NCBI RefSeq assembly: GCF_037477895.1
Contig: NZ_CP132744.1
Location: 2,170,001 to 2,234,000, forward strand
Length of the DNA: 64,000 nucleotides
Reading direction: 5' to 3'
Origin: Mycetohabitans endofungorum
GTDB taxonomy: Bacteria; Pseudomonadota; Gammaproteobacteria; Burkholderiales; Burkholderiaceae
Every line of letters starts with the position of its first letter. The stretch's first letter is position 1. Under the pieces are notes generated by a model. The model saw only the letters and a program-made list of their open reading frames with translations, was not told where the DNA came from and did not search any database. Below are positions 9,827-17,214 of this stretch, piece after piece. The position numbers and the translations under genes were made by a program.

Positions 9827-11143
9827 TCACGCCGAATGGGCACGGATCATGCCAGCGGCGACCGTATGGTGGGTCACGTCGTCGATTAGCACGAACGCCC
9901 CGGTACCTGGATGGGTATCATATGTGTCCACAACCACCGGCTTTTGCAGCGTCAATGACACCGTGCCGATATCGTTCATTGCCAATGCTTCCCGCCCGGT
10001 GGCATGCGACAAGGTATGCACATCGAGCACCCGCTCGATCGCGCTAACGCGCGCAAACACAGTCGCGCTCGTCTGCTTGAGCAGGTACTTGCGCTGCGGC
10101 GTCAATGGCGCGTCGTCGAACCAGCACAGGTCCGCCTGCAGCTTGCGGGCCGGCGTCGGAACATCGTCCGCGGCAACCAGCGTATCGCCGCGCGATACGT
10201 CGATATCCTCGGCCAGACGCACCGTCACGCATTGGCCGGCAAACGCGCGATCGACCGAAGCGGTGCCACCTGGCACCGGCGCGATGATCTCCGCCACGCT
10301 CGCCCGGCGCGGGTTCGGCAGCACGGTCACGGTCTGCCCGACCTCGATCTCGCCGGATTCGACGCGCCCCATGTAACCGCGGAAATCATCCGCCTGCGCG
10401 CCGTCCTGCCGCGCAACCCACTGCACCGGCAGACGCAACGCCGCGTTCACCTGCGGGTCTACCGGCAGCGACTCCAGCATATCCAGTAGCGGCTCGCCGG
10501 CATACCACGGCATGCGCTCGCTCGCGGCGACAATGTTGTCGCCCTTGAGCGCCGAGACCGGCACAAAGCGCACGTTGGCCAGACCCAGCTGCGCGGCCAG
10601 CTCGGCGTACGCATCGCGAATCTGGTTGAAACGTTCCTCGCTGAACTCGATCAGATCCATCTTGTTGATCGCGACGATCACATGCGACAAGCCCAGCAAC
10701 TTGACGATCGCGCTATGGCGCTTGGTCTGCGGCAGCAGCTGCGTGCATGCCGCATCGTCCACGCTGACCCGCGTTGCGTCCACCAGGATGATCGCCGCGT
10801 GCGCGGTCGACGCGCCAGTCACCATGTTGCGCGTGTATTGTTCATGCCCCGGCGTGTCCGCAATGATGAACTTGCGCTTGGCCGTGGCGAAGTACCGGTA
10901 TGCCACATCGATCGTGATACCCTGCTCGCGCTCGGCCTCCAGCCCATCGGTCAACAGCGACAGGTCGATGTCCTCGCCGACGGCGCGCTTGTTCTTCGCG
11001 CGCGACAGCGCCGACAACTGGTCGGACAACACGGCCTTGCTGTCATACAGCAAGCGCCCGATCAACGTGCTCTTGCCGTCATCGACACTGCCGGCGGTAA
11101 TGAAACGCAGTACGCCGAGGTCTTCAGTCTGGTTCAGGCTCAT
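9827..11143 (-). CDS. cysN: Sulfate adenylyltransferase subunit 1 (GTPase)
   Basis: CysN is the GTPase subunit of ATP sulfurylase and couples GTP hydrolysis to APS formation by CysD. The 438-residue product shows the translational-GTPase motifs GSVDDGKSTLIG (P-loop), DTPGHEQYTRNM (G3) and NKMD (G4), followed by beta-barrel domains. There is no fused APS kinase domain (CysC), as the protein ends shortly after the third domain. It lies between cobA and cysD and starts 47 bp after cysD ends. Confidence 0.95.
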   Translation of the reverse strand: MSLNQTEDLGVLRFITAGSVDDGKSTLIGRLLYDSKAVLSDQLSALSRAKNKRAVGEDIDLSLLTDGLEAEREQGITIDVAYRYFATAKRKFIIADTPGHEQYTRNMVTGASTAHAAIILVDATRVSVDDAACTQLLPQTKRHSAIVKLLGLSHVIVAINKMDLIEFSEERFNQIRDAYAELAAQLGLANVRFVPVSALKGDNIVAASERMPWYAGEPLLDMLESLPVDPQVNAALRLPVQWVARQDGAQADDFRGYMGRVESGEIEVGQTVTVLPNPRRASVAEIIAPVPGGTASVDRAFAGQCVTVRLAEDIDVSRGDTLVAADDVPTPARKLQADLCWFDDAPLTPQRKYLLKQTSATVFARVSAIERVLDVHTLSHATGREALAMNDIGTVSLTLQKPVVVDTYDTHPGTGAFVLIDDVTHHTVAAGMIRAHSA

Positions 11144-11190
11144 GGTGTTTTACGTCAATTCGTATCGGGACAGGGAACCGGTGCGGGCGC

Positions 11191-12153
11191 TCAGAAATAC
11201 CCTTGCTTCTTGCGCTGCTCCATCGCCGCCTCGCAGGTTTGGTCATCCATTCGGGTCGCGCCGCGTTCGGTGATCTGCGTCACCGCGGTCTCGGCAATGA
11301 TCTTCTCGACCGTGTCCGCGTCGCTGGCGACTGGGCAGGTGCAACTGATGTCGCCGACGGTGCGAAATCGCACCAGCAAGGACTCGCTGGTCTCTGCGTC
11401 GCGCTTGGGCGTGAGCGGCGTGACCGGCACCAGCAGGCCGTTGCGGCGCACGATCTCGCGCTCGTGCGCATAGTAAATCGACGGCAACTCGAGGTTTTCG
11501 CGCGCGATGTACTGCCAGACGTCAAGTTCGGTCCAGTTCGAGATCGGGAACACTCGCAGGTGCTCGCCCGGATGCAGGCGCGTGTTGAACAAACTCCACA
11601 GCTCCGGCCGTTGCGCTTTCGGGTCCCATTGGCCGAACTCGTCCCGAAACGAGAAAATCCGCTCCTTTGCCCGAGCCTTCTCCTCGTCACGGCGCGCGCC
11701 GCCGATCATCGCGTCGTAGCGGTATGCGTCGATCGTCTCCAGCAACGTCACCGCCTGCGCGGCGTTGCGCGAATCGGTTTCGCGCCGCAGCCGTACCGTG
11801 CCGCGCCGGATCGAGTTCTCGACGTGACCCACCACCAGTTGCACGCCGATCTGCGCAGCGCGGCGGTCCCGGAATGCAATGACCTCCGGGTAGTTGTGTC
11901 CCGTGTCGATGTGCACCAGCGGAAAAGGCAACTGCGTGCGGCGCCCCGGGCCGAGGCCGAAGGCCTTGAGTGCAAGATGCAGCACGACGACTGAATCCTT
12001 GCCGCCTGAGAACAACAGTGCCGGCCTTGCGCATTCGGCCACCAACTCTCGCAGGATATGGATCGATTCCGCCTCGAGCCAATCCAGGTGGTCCATGCGC
12101 GTGGCCATGTTGCGGCGGGGAGTGATGTCCGTCGGTTCGAGCAACGTGCTCAT
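11191..12153 (-). CDS. cysD: Sulfate adenylyltransferase subunit 2
   Basis: CysD makes adenosine 5'-phosphosulfate from ATP and sulfate. The 320-residue protein carries the PP-loop motif SGGKDSVVV used by adenylyl-transferring enzymes of this class. The reading frame extends 90 bp further upstream to 12243, but the family N-terminus begins at MSTLLEPTDI, so I use 12153 and reject the upstream extension, which overlaps cysH. It is encoded between cysH and cysN. Confidence 0.95.
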   Translation of the reverse strand: MSTLLEPTDITPRRNMATRMDHLDWLEAESIHILRELVAECARPALLFSGGKDSVVVLHLALKAFGLGPGRRTQLPFPLVHIDTGHNYPEVIAFRDRRAAQIGVQLVVGHVENSIRRGTVRLRRETDSRNAAQAVTLLETIDAYRYDAMIGGARRDEEKARAKERIFSFRDEFGQWDPKAQRPELWSLFNTRLHPGEHLRVFPISNWTELDVWQYIARENLELPSIYYAHEREIVRRNGLLVPVTPLTPKRDAETSESLLVRFRTVGDISCTCPVASDADTVEKIIAETAVTQITERGATRMDDQTCEAAMEQRKKQGYF

Positions 12154-12179
12154 AGTCGTCCTCAATGCTTCGATTCGGT

Positions 12180-12944
12180 TCAAGATTGGGCTGGCGCGCC
12201 CGGATGCAGCCCGCACTCCTTCGAGTCGCGACTTTCCCACCACCAGCGTCCGGCGCGGCTACCCTCGCCAACGCGGATCGCACGCGTGCACGGCTCGCAG
12301 CCGATGCTTGGGTAACCGCGCGCATGCAATGGATTGACCGGCACGTCATACGCCTTCAGGTATGCCCAGACATCGGCCTCGGTCCAGTCGGCAAGCGGGT
12401 TGTACTTCGCGATGCCGCGCACCCCATCCTGCTCTCGTTCAGGGAGCCGAGCACGGGTGACCGATTGCTCGCGCCGCTGTCCGCTCATCCACGCTTGCGC
12501 GCCAGCCAGCGCGCGATTTAATGGTTCGACCTTGCGAATCTCGCAACACCGCTTGCGCAGCTCAATGCTGTCGTAAAACGCATTTAGCCCATGCTCGCTG
12601 ACATACGCGTCGACTGCATCCTGCTGCGGATGCCATTGTTCGATGACGTAACCATAGCGCTGCCGGACCTGCTCAATCATGCCGACCGTCTCGGCATGCA
12701 GCCGTCCGGTATTCAGCGAGAAGATAATAATCGACCGTTTGCACGACAGAATCGCGTGGGTCAGTAGCATGTCCTCGGCGGCCAGGCTGCTGGCAAACTT
12801 CACACACGTGTGGCTCGCCACAACGGTGGCGAGCAGTGCATCGAGCTTCTCGATGCGCTGCTTGCGCTGCGGCGTGAGCGGCTCGGCGTGTACGAGCGGA
12901 TCGCGCGGCGCCGCACGCCCGAACGTGACGACAGTTTCGCTCAT
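12180..12944 (-). CDS. cysH: Adenylyl-sulfate (APS) reductase, thioredoxin-dependent
   Basis: This 254-residue reductase converts activated sulfate to sulfite. It has the [4Fe-4S] cysteine pairs C133-C134 and C216-x-x-C219 that separate the APS-reducing family from the cluster-free PAPS reductases of enterobacteria. The catalytic cysteine is in the C-terminal KECGLH motif (C244). No cysC kinase is found in the cluster, which fits direct reduction of APS. It overlaps the DUF934 gene by 4 bp and precedes cysD, suggesting one transcript. Confidence is high for family and good for APS specificity. Confidence 0.94.
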   Translation of the reverse strand: MSETVVTFGRAAPRDPLVHAEPLTPQRKQRIEKLDALLATVVASHTCVKFASSLAAEDMLLTHAILSCKRSIIIFSLNTGRLHAETVGMIEQVRQRYGYVIEQWHPQQDAVDAYVSEHGLNAFYDSIELRKRCCEIRKVEPLNRALAGAQAWMSGQRREQSVTRARLPEREQDGVRGIAKYNPLADWTEADVWAYLKAYDVPVNPLHARGYPSIGCEPCTRAIRVGEGSRAGRWWWESRDSKECGLHPGAPAQS

Positions 12945-13510
12945 GACTGGCCCGCCGCGCCCGCGTGGCTGGCCACCGCGGCTTGCGCACGGCGCCGGAA
13001 CAACGGACGCGGCTCGTCGAACGCACCCTGATAGCGCACGCTGAACTCGTCGAACGCCTTCAACGCGTCATGGATGTCCTTGTCCGCGCGCACCGCAAAC
13101 GCATCGAAGCCGCAGCGTGATAGGTACAGCAGTTGATCGCGCAACACATCACCGATCGCCCGCAGCTGCCCCTTCCAGTCATAGCGCTCGCGCAACAGCC
13201 GCCCAATGCTGTAGCCCCGCCCGTCGCGGAACACCGGAAAGTCCACGGCAACCAGCGCAATGTGCTCCAGGTCGTCGGCCAATTCGGCCGGCTCGCTGTC
13301 CGGCGCGAGCCACACGCCGCGCTGCGACTTGTCGCGCGCGGCGAGCAACGCACCGCGCTCGGCTTGCCAGTACGACAGCGGCACGATGACGCGGCCCGCC
13401 GGCAATGACCGGACGGGCGGCAGCGAACCGTCCTGCGCGGCACGCACGACGCTCCAGTCGTCGTCCACGACCTGGCGTTGTCGGATGATTTTTTCAATGG
13501 CTTGAGTCAT
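12941..13510 (-). CDS. DUF934 protein, sulfite-reduction cluster partner
   Basis: A 189-residue protein of the DUF934 family, found almost only beside cysI and cysH in proteobacteria and often annotated as an oxidoreductase. It contains the conserved central portion FPVFRDGRGYSIGRLLRERY and CGFDAFAVR near residue 140. The start at 13510 (MTQAIEKIIRQR) is preferred over the in-frame codon 12 bp further out. It is 8 bp downstream of cysI and overlaps cysH by 4 bp. A role in electron supply or maturation of sulfite reductase is inference from context; no redox motif is obvious. Confidence 0.85.
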   Translation of the reverse strand: MTQAIEKIIRQRQVVDDDWSVVRAAQDGSLPPVRSLPAGRVIVPLSYWQAERGALLAARDKSQRGVWLAPDSEPAELADDLEHIALVAVDFPVFRDGRGYSIGRLLRERYDWKGQLRAIGDVLRDQLLYLSRCGFDAFAVRADKDIHDALKAFDEFSVRYQGAFDEPRPLFRRRAQAAVASHAGAAGQS

Positions 13511-13518
13511 CTTCCACC

Positions 13519-15201
13519 TCACGCGTGCGCCGGTTGGCGCGCCGCGTACACCCGTTCCTTGAACGGCGCAATGCCGATCCGCTTATATGTATCGATGAAA
13601 CGTTCGTCATCGACGCGATGCTCGACGAACGTATCGATCACCTTAGTGATGACCTCCGGCACCTCATCGGCCGCAAACGACGGCCCGATCACCCGGCCCA
13701 ATGCCGACGCGTTGCCTTGCTCGCCGCCAAGCGAGACCTGGTACCACTCGGCGCCATCCTTGTCCACGCCCAGAATGCCGATATTGCCGACGTGGTGGTG
13801 GCCGCACGAGTTCATGCAGCCGGAGATATTTAACGACAGCTCGCCGAGGTCGTACACGTAATCCAGGTCGTCAAAGCGCTGCTGGATTGCCTGTGCAATC
13901 GGGATCGACTTCGCGTTGGCCAACGAGCAAAAATCGCCGCCCGGGCAGGCGATGATGTCGGTGAGCAACCCGATGTTCGGCGCGCCGCAGCCGATCTCGC
14001 GGGCCTTTTCCCACAGCGTATACAAATCGCGCTTCTTCACGTTCGCCAGGATCAGGTTCTGTTCATGCGACACGCGGAGCTGACCGAAACTGTACGCATC
14101 GGCCCAATCGGCAAGCGCTTCCATCTGCGTATCGGTCACATCGCCCGGCGGCTGATATTTCCACATGGCGCCGGGTTTCAATGACAACGTCACCGCGGCA
14201 TAGCCTGGTACGCGATGAGGGTGCGCATTGCGCTCGACCCAGCGCGCGAATGCTCGGTTCTCCAGCAAGTGCTTTTCGAACAACGCGTCGGTATCGGACA
14301 GCTTTTCATACGGGGGCGGCACGAAATGCTGCGCGACGCGCTGCACCTCGTCGCAGGTCAGTGTCGAGGGGCCGTCCTTCAAGTGTTGCCACTCCTGCTC
14401 CACCTGCTGCGAGAACTTGTCTTTGCCCAGCGCCTTGACCAGGATCTTGATCCGCACCTTGAACAAATTGTCGCGACGGCCGAACCGGTTATACACCCGC
14501 AGCACGGCCTCACAGTACGTCAGCAGGTGCTGCCACGGCAAATCCTCCTTGATGATCGTGCCCAGAATGGGCGTGCGGCCCATGCCGCCACCCACCAGCA
14601 CGCTGCACACCACCTCGCCATCGGCGTCGCGCTTTAGATAAATGCCCAGGTCATGCAACTGCACAGCGGCACGATCCTGCGTCGCGCCGGCAACAGCGAT
14701 CTTGAACTTGCGCGGCAGCCACGCAAATTCGGGATGGAATGTGGACCATTGGCGTAGCAACTCAGCCCATGGACGTGGATCGACAATCTCGTCCGGCGCG
14801 ACACCGGCGAATTGGTCAGCGGTAATGTTACGGATGCAATTGCCCGAGGTCTGGATCGCGTGCATCTGCACCGACGCGAGCTTGCGCAGGATCTCTGGCG
14901 TTTCCTCCAGTTTGATCCAGTTGAACTGCATGTTCGAGCGCGTCGAGAAATGGCCGTAGCCGCGATCGTGCTCGCGTGCAATGCGCGCCAACATTCGCAA
15001 CTGGTCGCTGCGCAGGTTGCCGTACGGAACCGCAATACGATGCATATAGGCGTGCCGCTGCATGTACAACCCGTTTTGCAGTCGCAGCGGGCGGAACTCC
15101 TCCTCGGTCAGTTCTCCGGACAAACGCCGGCGGACCTGATCGGCATATTGCCGAACGCGCTCGTCGACGATCGTCTGGTCGTACGGGTCGTATTGATACA
15201 T
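13519..15201 (-). CDS. cysI: Assimilatory sulfite reductase, siroheme haemoprotein
   Basis: The siroheme-[4Fe-4S] protein reduces sulfite to sulfide. The 560-residue product shows the two cluster-binding motifs, CPGGDFC and GCMNSCGHHHVGN, in the C-terminal half, with duplicated nitrite/sulfite reductase ferredoxin-like halves. The frame extends upstream to 15258, but MYQYDPYDQT at 15201 is the family N-terminus. No NADPH-flavoprotein CysJ gene is nearby, so the electron donor is probably ferredoxin or the DUF934 partner, which is inference. It is divergent from a CysB-like gene across 218 bp. Confidence 0.94.
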   Translation of the reverse strand: MYQYDPYDQTIVDERVRQYADQVRRRLSGELTEEEFRPLRLQNGLYMQRHAYMHRIAVPYGNLRSDQLRMLARIAREHDRGYGHFSTRSNMQFNWIKLEETPEILRKLASVQMHAIQTSGNCIRNITADQFAGVAPDEIVDPRPWAELLRQWSTFHPEFAWLPRKFKIAVAGATQDRAAVQLHDLGIYLKRDADGEVVCSVLVGGGMGRTPILGTIIKEDLPWQHLLTYCEAVLRVYNRFGRRDNLFKVRIKILVKALGKDKFSQQVEQEWQHLKDGPSTLTCDEVQRVAQHFVPPPYEKLSDTDALFEKHLLENRAFARWVERNAHPHRVPGYAAVTLSLKPGAMWKYQPPGDVTDTQMEALADWADAYSFGQLRVSHEQNLILANVKKRDLYTLWEKAREIGCGAPNIGLLTDIIACPGGDFCSLANAKSIPIAQAIQQRFDDLDYVYDLGELSLNISGCMNSCGHHHVGNIGILGVDKDGAEWYQVSLGGEQGNASALGRVIGPSFAADEVPEVITKVIDTFVEHRVDDERFIDTYKRIGIAPFKERVYAARQPAHA

Positions 15202-15419
15202 GTAGGGCCCCAGTCTTTCGTGTGCGTTGCGCGCCGACAGTGCACTGCGCCGGCCCACTCTTCCCGGATAACATGCGCGCCGCCGCCCCGTTCAGATAAT
15301 CCGCCATTTGCAAAGCACAAAAACAGATATCGATATTGGAAAAGCTGGGGAAATCGTAATAGACTCGCTTTATACGTCAAACGACTAAAAAATTCTGTCT
15401 ATATGCGGAGGGGTTATAT
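15202..15419. promoter_or_regulatory. cysI / CysB-like divergent promoter region
   Basis: The 218 bp between cysI and the regulator is AT-rich in its right half (about 15295-15415, including the tetranucleotide-rich stretch near 15325-15350), unlike the GC-rich flanks. Both genes must be promoted from here. CysB-type proteins bind such regions to activate sulfate assimilation, but I could not fix an operator by eye. Confidence 0.4.
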
Positions 15420-16364
15420 ATGAACCTGCATCAGTTCCGGTTCGTGCGCGAGGCCGTCCGTCAGAATTTCAACTTAACCGAGGCGGCCAAAGCCCTGTAC
15501 ACCTCGCAGCCTGGCGTATCGAAGGCGATCATCGAGTTGGAGGACGAACTTGGCGTCGAGATCTTCACCCGGCACGGCAAGCGCGTGCGCTCGTTGACCG
15601 AACCTGGCAGGATCATCTTGTCCTCGGTGGAAAAAATCCTGCAAGAAGTCGAAAGCCTAAGAAGGGTCGGAAAAGACTACGCAGCGCAGGACGAAGGCAA
15701 TTTGGTGATCGCCGCGACCCACACGCAAGCGCGGTATTCATTGCCACAGGCGGTGGCCGAGTTCAAAAAACGGTTTCCAAAGGTGCATCTGTCCATTCTG
15801 CAAGGCAACCCGACCCAGGTTGCCGACATGGTCCTGCACGACCAGGCCGACCTGGCCATCGCGACCGAGGCCGTCTCGACGTATAAGGACCTAGTCTCGC
15901 TGCCGGCATTCCAGTGGCATCACTTGGCGGTCACGCCGCCCGAACATGCGTTGCTTGACAGAAAGCAACAGATCACGCTGGACGATCTCGCGCAATTTCC
16001 GTTGATCACCTATGACAACGCGTTCGCGGGGCGCTCGAAGATCGACCAGGCGTTCGCTTTGCACGGACTCACACCGGACATCATCCTCGAGGCGATCGAC
16101 GCGGATGTCATTAAGACCTATGTCGAACTAGGCCTGGGCGTGGGGATCATGGCCGACGTCGCATTCAACGCAGAGCGCGACCGGCAGCTACGCGCGATTC
16201 CCGTTGGTCGCCTGTTCGGCACCAACACCACACGGGTTGCATTAAAACAAGGCACCTACCTGCGCGGCTATGTCTATACATTTATCGAATTGCTCTCGCC
16301 GGCGCTGAACCGCAAGTGGGTCGAACAGGCGATGCGGGGCAACGCCAATGCGTATGAAGGGTGA
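15420..16364 (+). CDS. CysB-like LysR-family transcriptional regulator
   Basis: A 314-residue LysR regulator whose start, MNLHQFRFVREAVRQNFNLT, is typical of the CysB/Cbl subfamily. The DNA-binding helix-turn-helix covers residues 1-60 and the effector domain runs from about 93 to 300. It is divergent from the cys cluster, so sulfate-assimilation control in response to O-acetylserine or a sulfur ligand is the likely role. Cbl-like or sulfonate-type specificity cannot be excluded from sequence alone. The tRNA-Leu gene follows 153 bp downstream. Confidence 0.9.
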   Translation: MNLHQFRFVREAVRQNFNLTEAAKALYTSQPGVSKAIIELEDELGVEIFTRHGKRVRSLTEPGRIILSSVEKILQEVESLRRVGKDYAAQDEGNLVIAATHTQARYSLPQAVAEFKKRFPKVHLSILQGNPTQVADMVLHDQADLAIATEAVSTYKDLVSLPAFQWHHLAVTPPEHALLDRKQQITLDDLAQFPLITYDNAFAGRSKIDQAFALHGLTPDIILEAIDADVIKTYVELGLGVGIMADVAFNAERDRQLRAIPVGRLFGTNTTRVALKQGTYLRGYVYTFIELLSPALNRKWVEQAMRGNANAYEG

Positions 16365-16391
16365 GGTGAGCGAACATCTGCGTTGACATGC

Positions 16392-16420
16392 TTGCCGAGC
16401 GTGCCGAATTGCGACATAAT
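16392..16420 (+). promoter_or_regulatory. Candidate promoter for the intron-bearing tRNA-Leu
   Basis: TTGCCG (16392-16397) and CATAAT (16415-16420) are separated by 17 bp and lie about 100 bp before the tRNA, after the CysB-like stop. This is the best sigma-70-like pair in the interval. The start point is not determined. Confidence 0.42.
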
Positions 16421-16517
16421 CACGGTTTGCGTCGCGCGGTGACCTCGGTCCTACGCGGATTAGCATCACTCATAGATAGTGAATGTGAAGTAGTGTTGCA
16501 AACTGCTTCACCGTTTT

Positions 16518-16837
16518 GCCCGGGTGGTGAAATTGGTAGACGCAGGGGACTCAGACCAAATTTGAGCCCTTCAGGGGAAACCCTGGAGGTGAAGCCCGTC
16601 AAACTCGGTGAAGGCCCTGGACGCAAGTCCGAGCTAATGCCGAGCCAAGCCTTGGCGCCGAGAGGTGTCTTGGAAGGTGTAGAGAGCAGACGGCGGGCAC
16701 CTAAGGCCAGAAGGCTAAGGTGAAGGCGTGCTCCAGACCACGAACGTCCTCTCTCGAGAGGGCGGCGGCGAAAGCCGAAGTGGGAAGAAAATCCCCCGCC
16801 GCAAGGCGTGCCGGTTCGATTCCGGCCCCGGGCACCA
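16518..16837 (+). tRNA. tRNA-Leu(CAA), interrupted by a group I intron
   Basis: The 5' exon (16518-16552, 35 nt) and 3' exon (16788-16837, 50 nt, encoding its own CCA) join into an 85-nt leucine tRNA. The acceptor stem GCCCGGG pairs with CCCGGGC. The anticodon stem GGGGA/TCCCC encloses the spliced loop CTCAAAA with anticodon CAA, and the T arm reads CCGGTTCGATTCCGG. The intervening 235 nt disrupt the anticodon loop, so the gene gives no functional tRNA without splicing. Both exons look intact and the intron folds as a ribozyme. The loop boundaries are unambiguous if the intron ends in its obligatory G at 16787. A strong terminator follows at 16871. Confidence 0.95.
16553..16787 (+). ncRNA. 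Group I intron (IC3-like), 235 nt, no ORF
   Basis: The intron lies between tRNA positions 34 and 35, the site of cyanobacterial tRNA-Leu(UAA) introns. I can trace the conserved helices. P1 pairs exon CTC (16550-16552) with GAG (16564-16566). P2 is CCTTCAGGG/CCCTGGAGG with a GAAA loop. P3 is CCGTC (16596-16600)/GACGG (16689-16693). P4 is CTCGG (16604)/CCGAG (16640). P5 is GGAC-GCAA-GTCC. P6 is GCCAAG/CTTGGC. P7 is GAGCA (16684)/TGCTC (16729). P8 is CACC/GGTG and P9.1 CGGC-GAAA-GCCG. The P-Q-R-S order matches group IC3 tRNA introns of cyanobacteria and Azoarcus. It is too short for a homing endonuclease. Splicing is inferred, not shown. Confidence 0.92.
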
Positions 16838-16870
16838 ACAGATATTTCGGCTAAGCCGCAGTATTCGGAC

Positions 16871-16906
16871 AAACCCCGTGAGATCAAGGTTTCACGGGGT
16901 TTTTCT
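16871..16906 (+). terminator. Rho-independent terminator after tRNA-Leu
   Basis: ACCCCGTGA (16873-16881) pairs with TCACGGGGT (16892-16900) around an 8-10 nt loop, followed by a T-rich tail at 16900-16904. It closes the tRNA transcript. Confidence 0.88.
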
Positions 16907-17214
16907 TTCGTCGGTATTCCAGCTCGACACATGGACTGCCCGCGGCAACCATTTCCGCGTCACGCTCAACGGCCGATCGACCTCCTCAGGTAGTTTCCCG
17001 ATGGCAGTGGGCATAAAGCGGCGAGCACCCTGACCATCAGCTCCGCCGGCTCCAGTGCGCGCGCATCGAGCACAGCATGGCAATGGCTTGGCCTCATACG
17101 CGATTATTTGCTGCGCCGCGACGGGTTCGAGGACCGCCTGATGCCGCTGCGTCGGTTTTGCCGCGGCGGCGTGAAGCACCAGGCAGGCTGACGCGGACAA
17201 TGGGATCGGCGCTG
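16907..17214. other. Gene-poor interval, possible decayed coding fragment
   Basis: About 305 bp between the tRNA terminator and the CNNM-type gene hold no complete gene. A plus-strand frame ending at 17191 reads plausibly as the end of a protein (DYLLRRDGFEDRL...), but lacks a start with a ribosome-binding site and matches no family I recognise. It is probably remnant sequence. Confidence 0.4.

Noticed and set aside
16420..16932. Long minus-strand open frame over the tRNA-Leu region
   Set aside because: It is antisense to the tRNA and intron, whose structure explains the sequence; composition is not protein-like.
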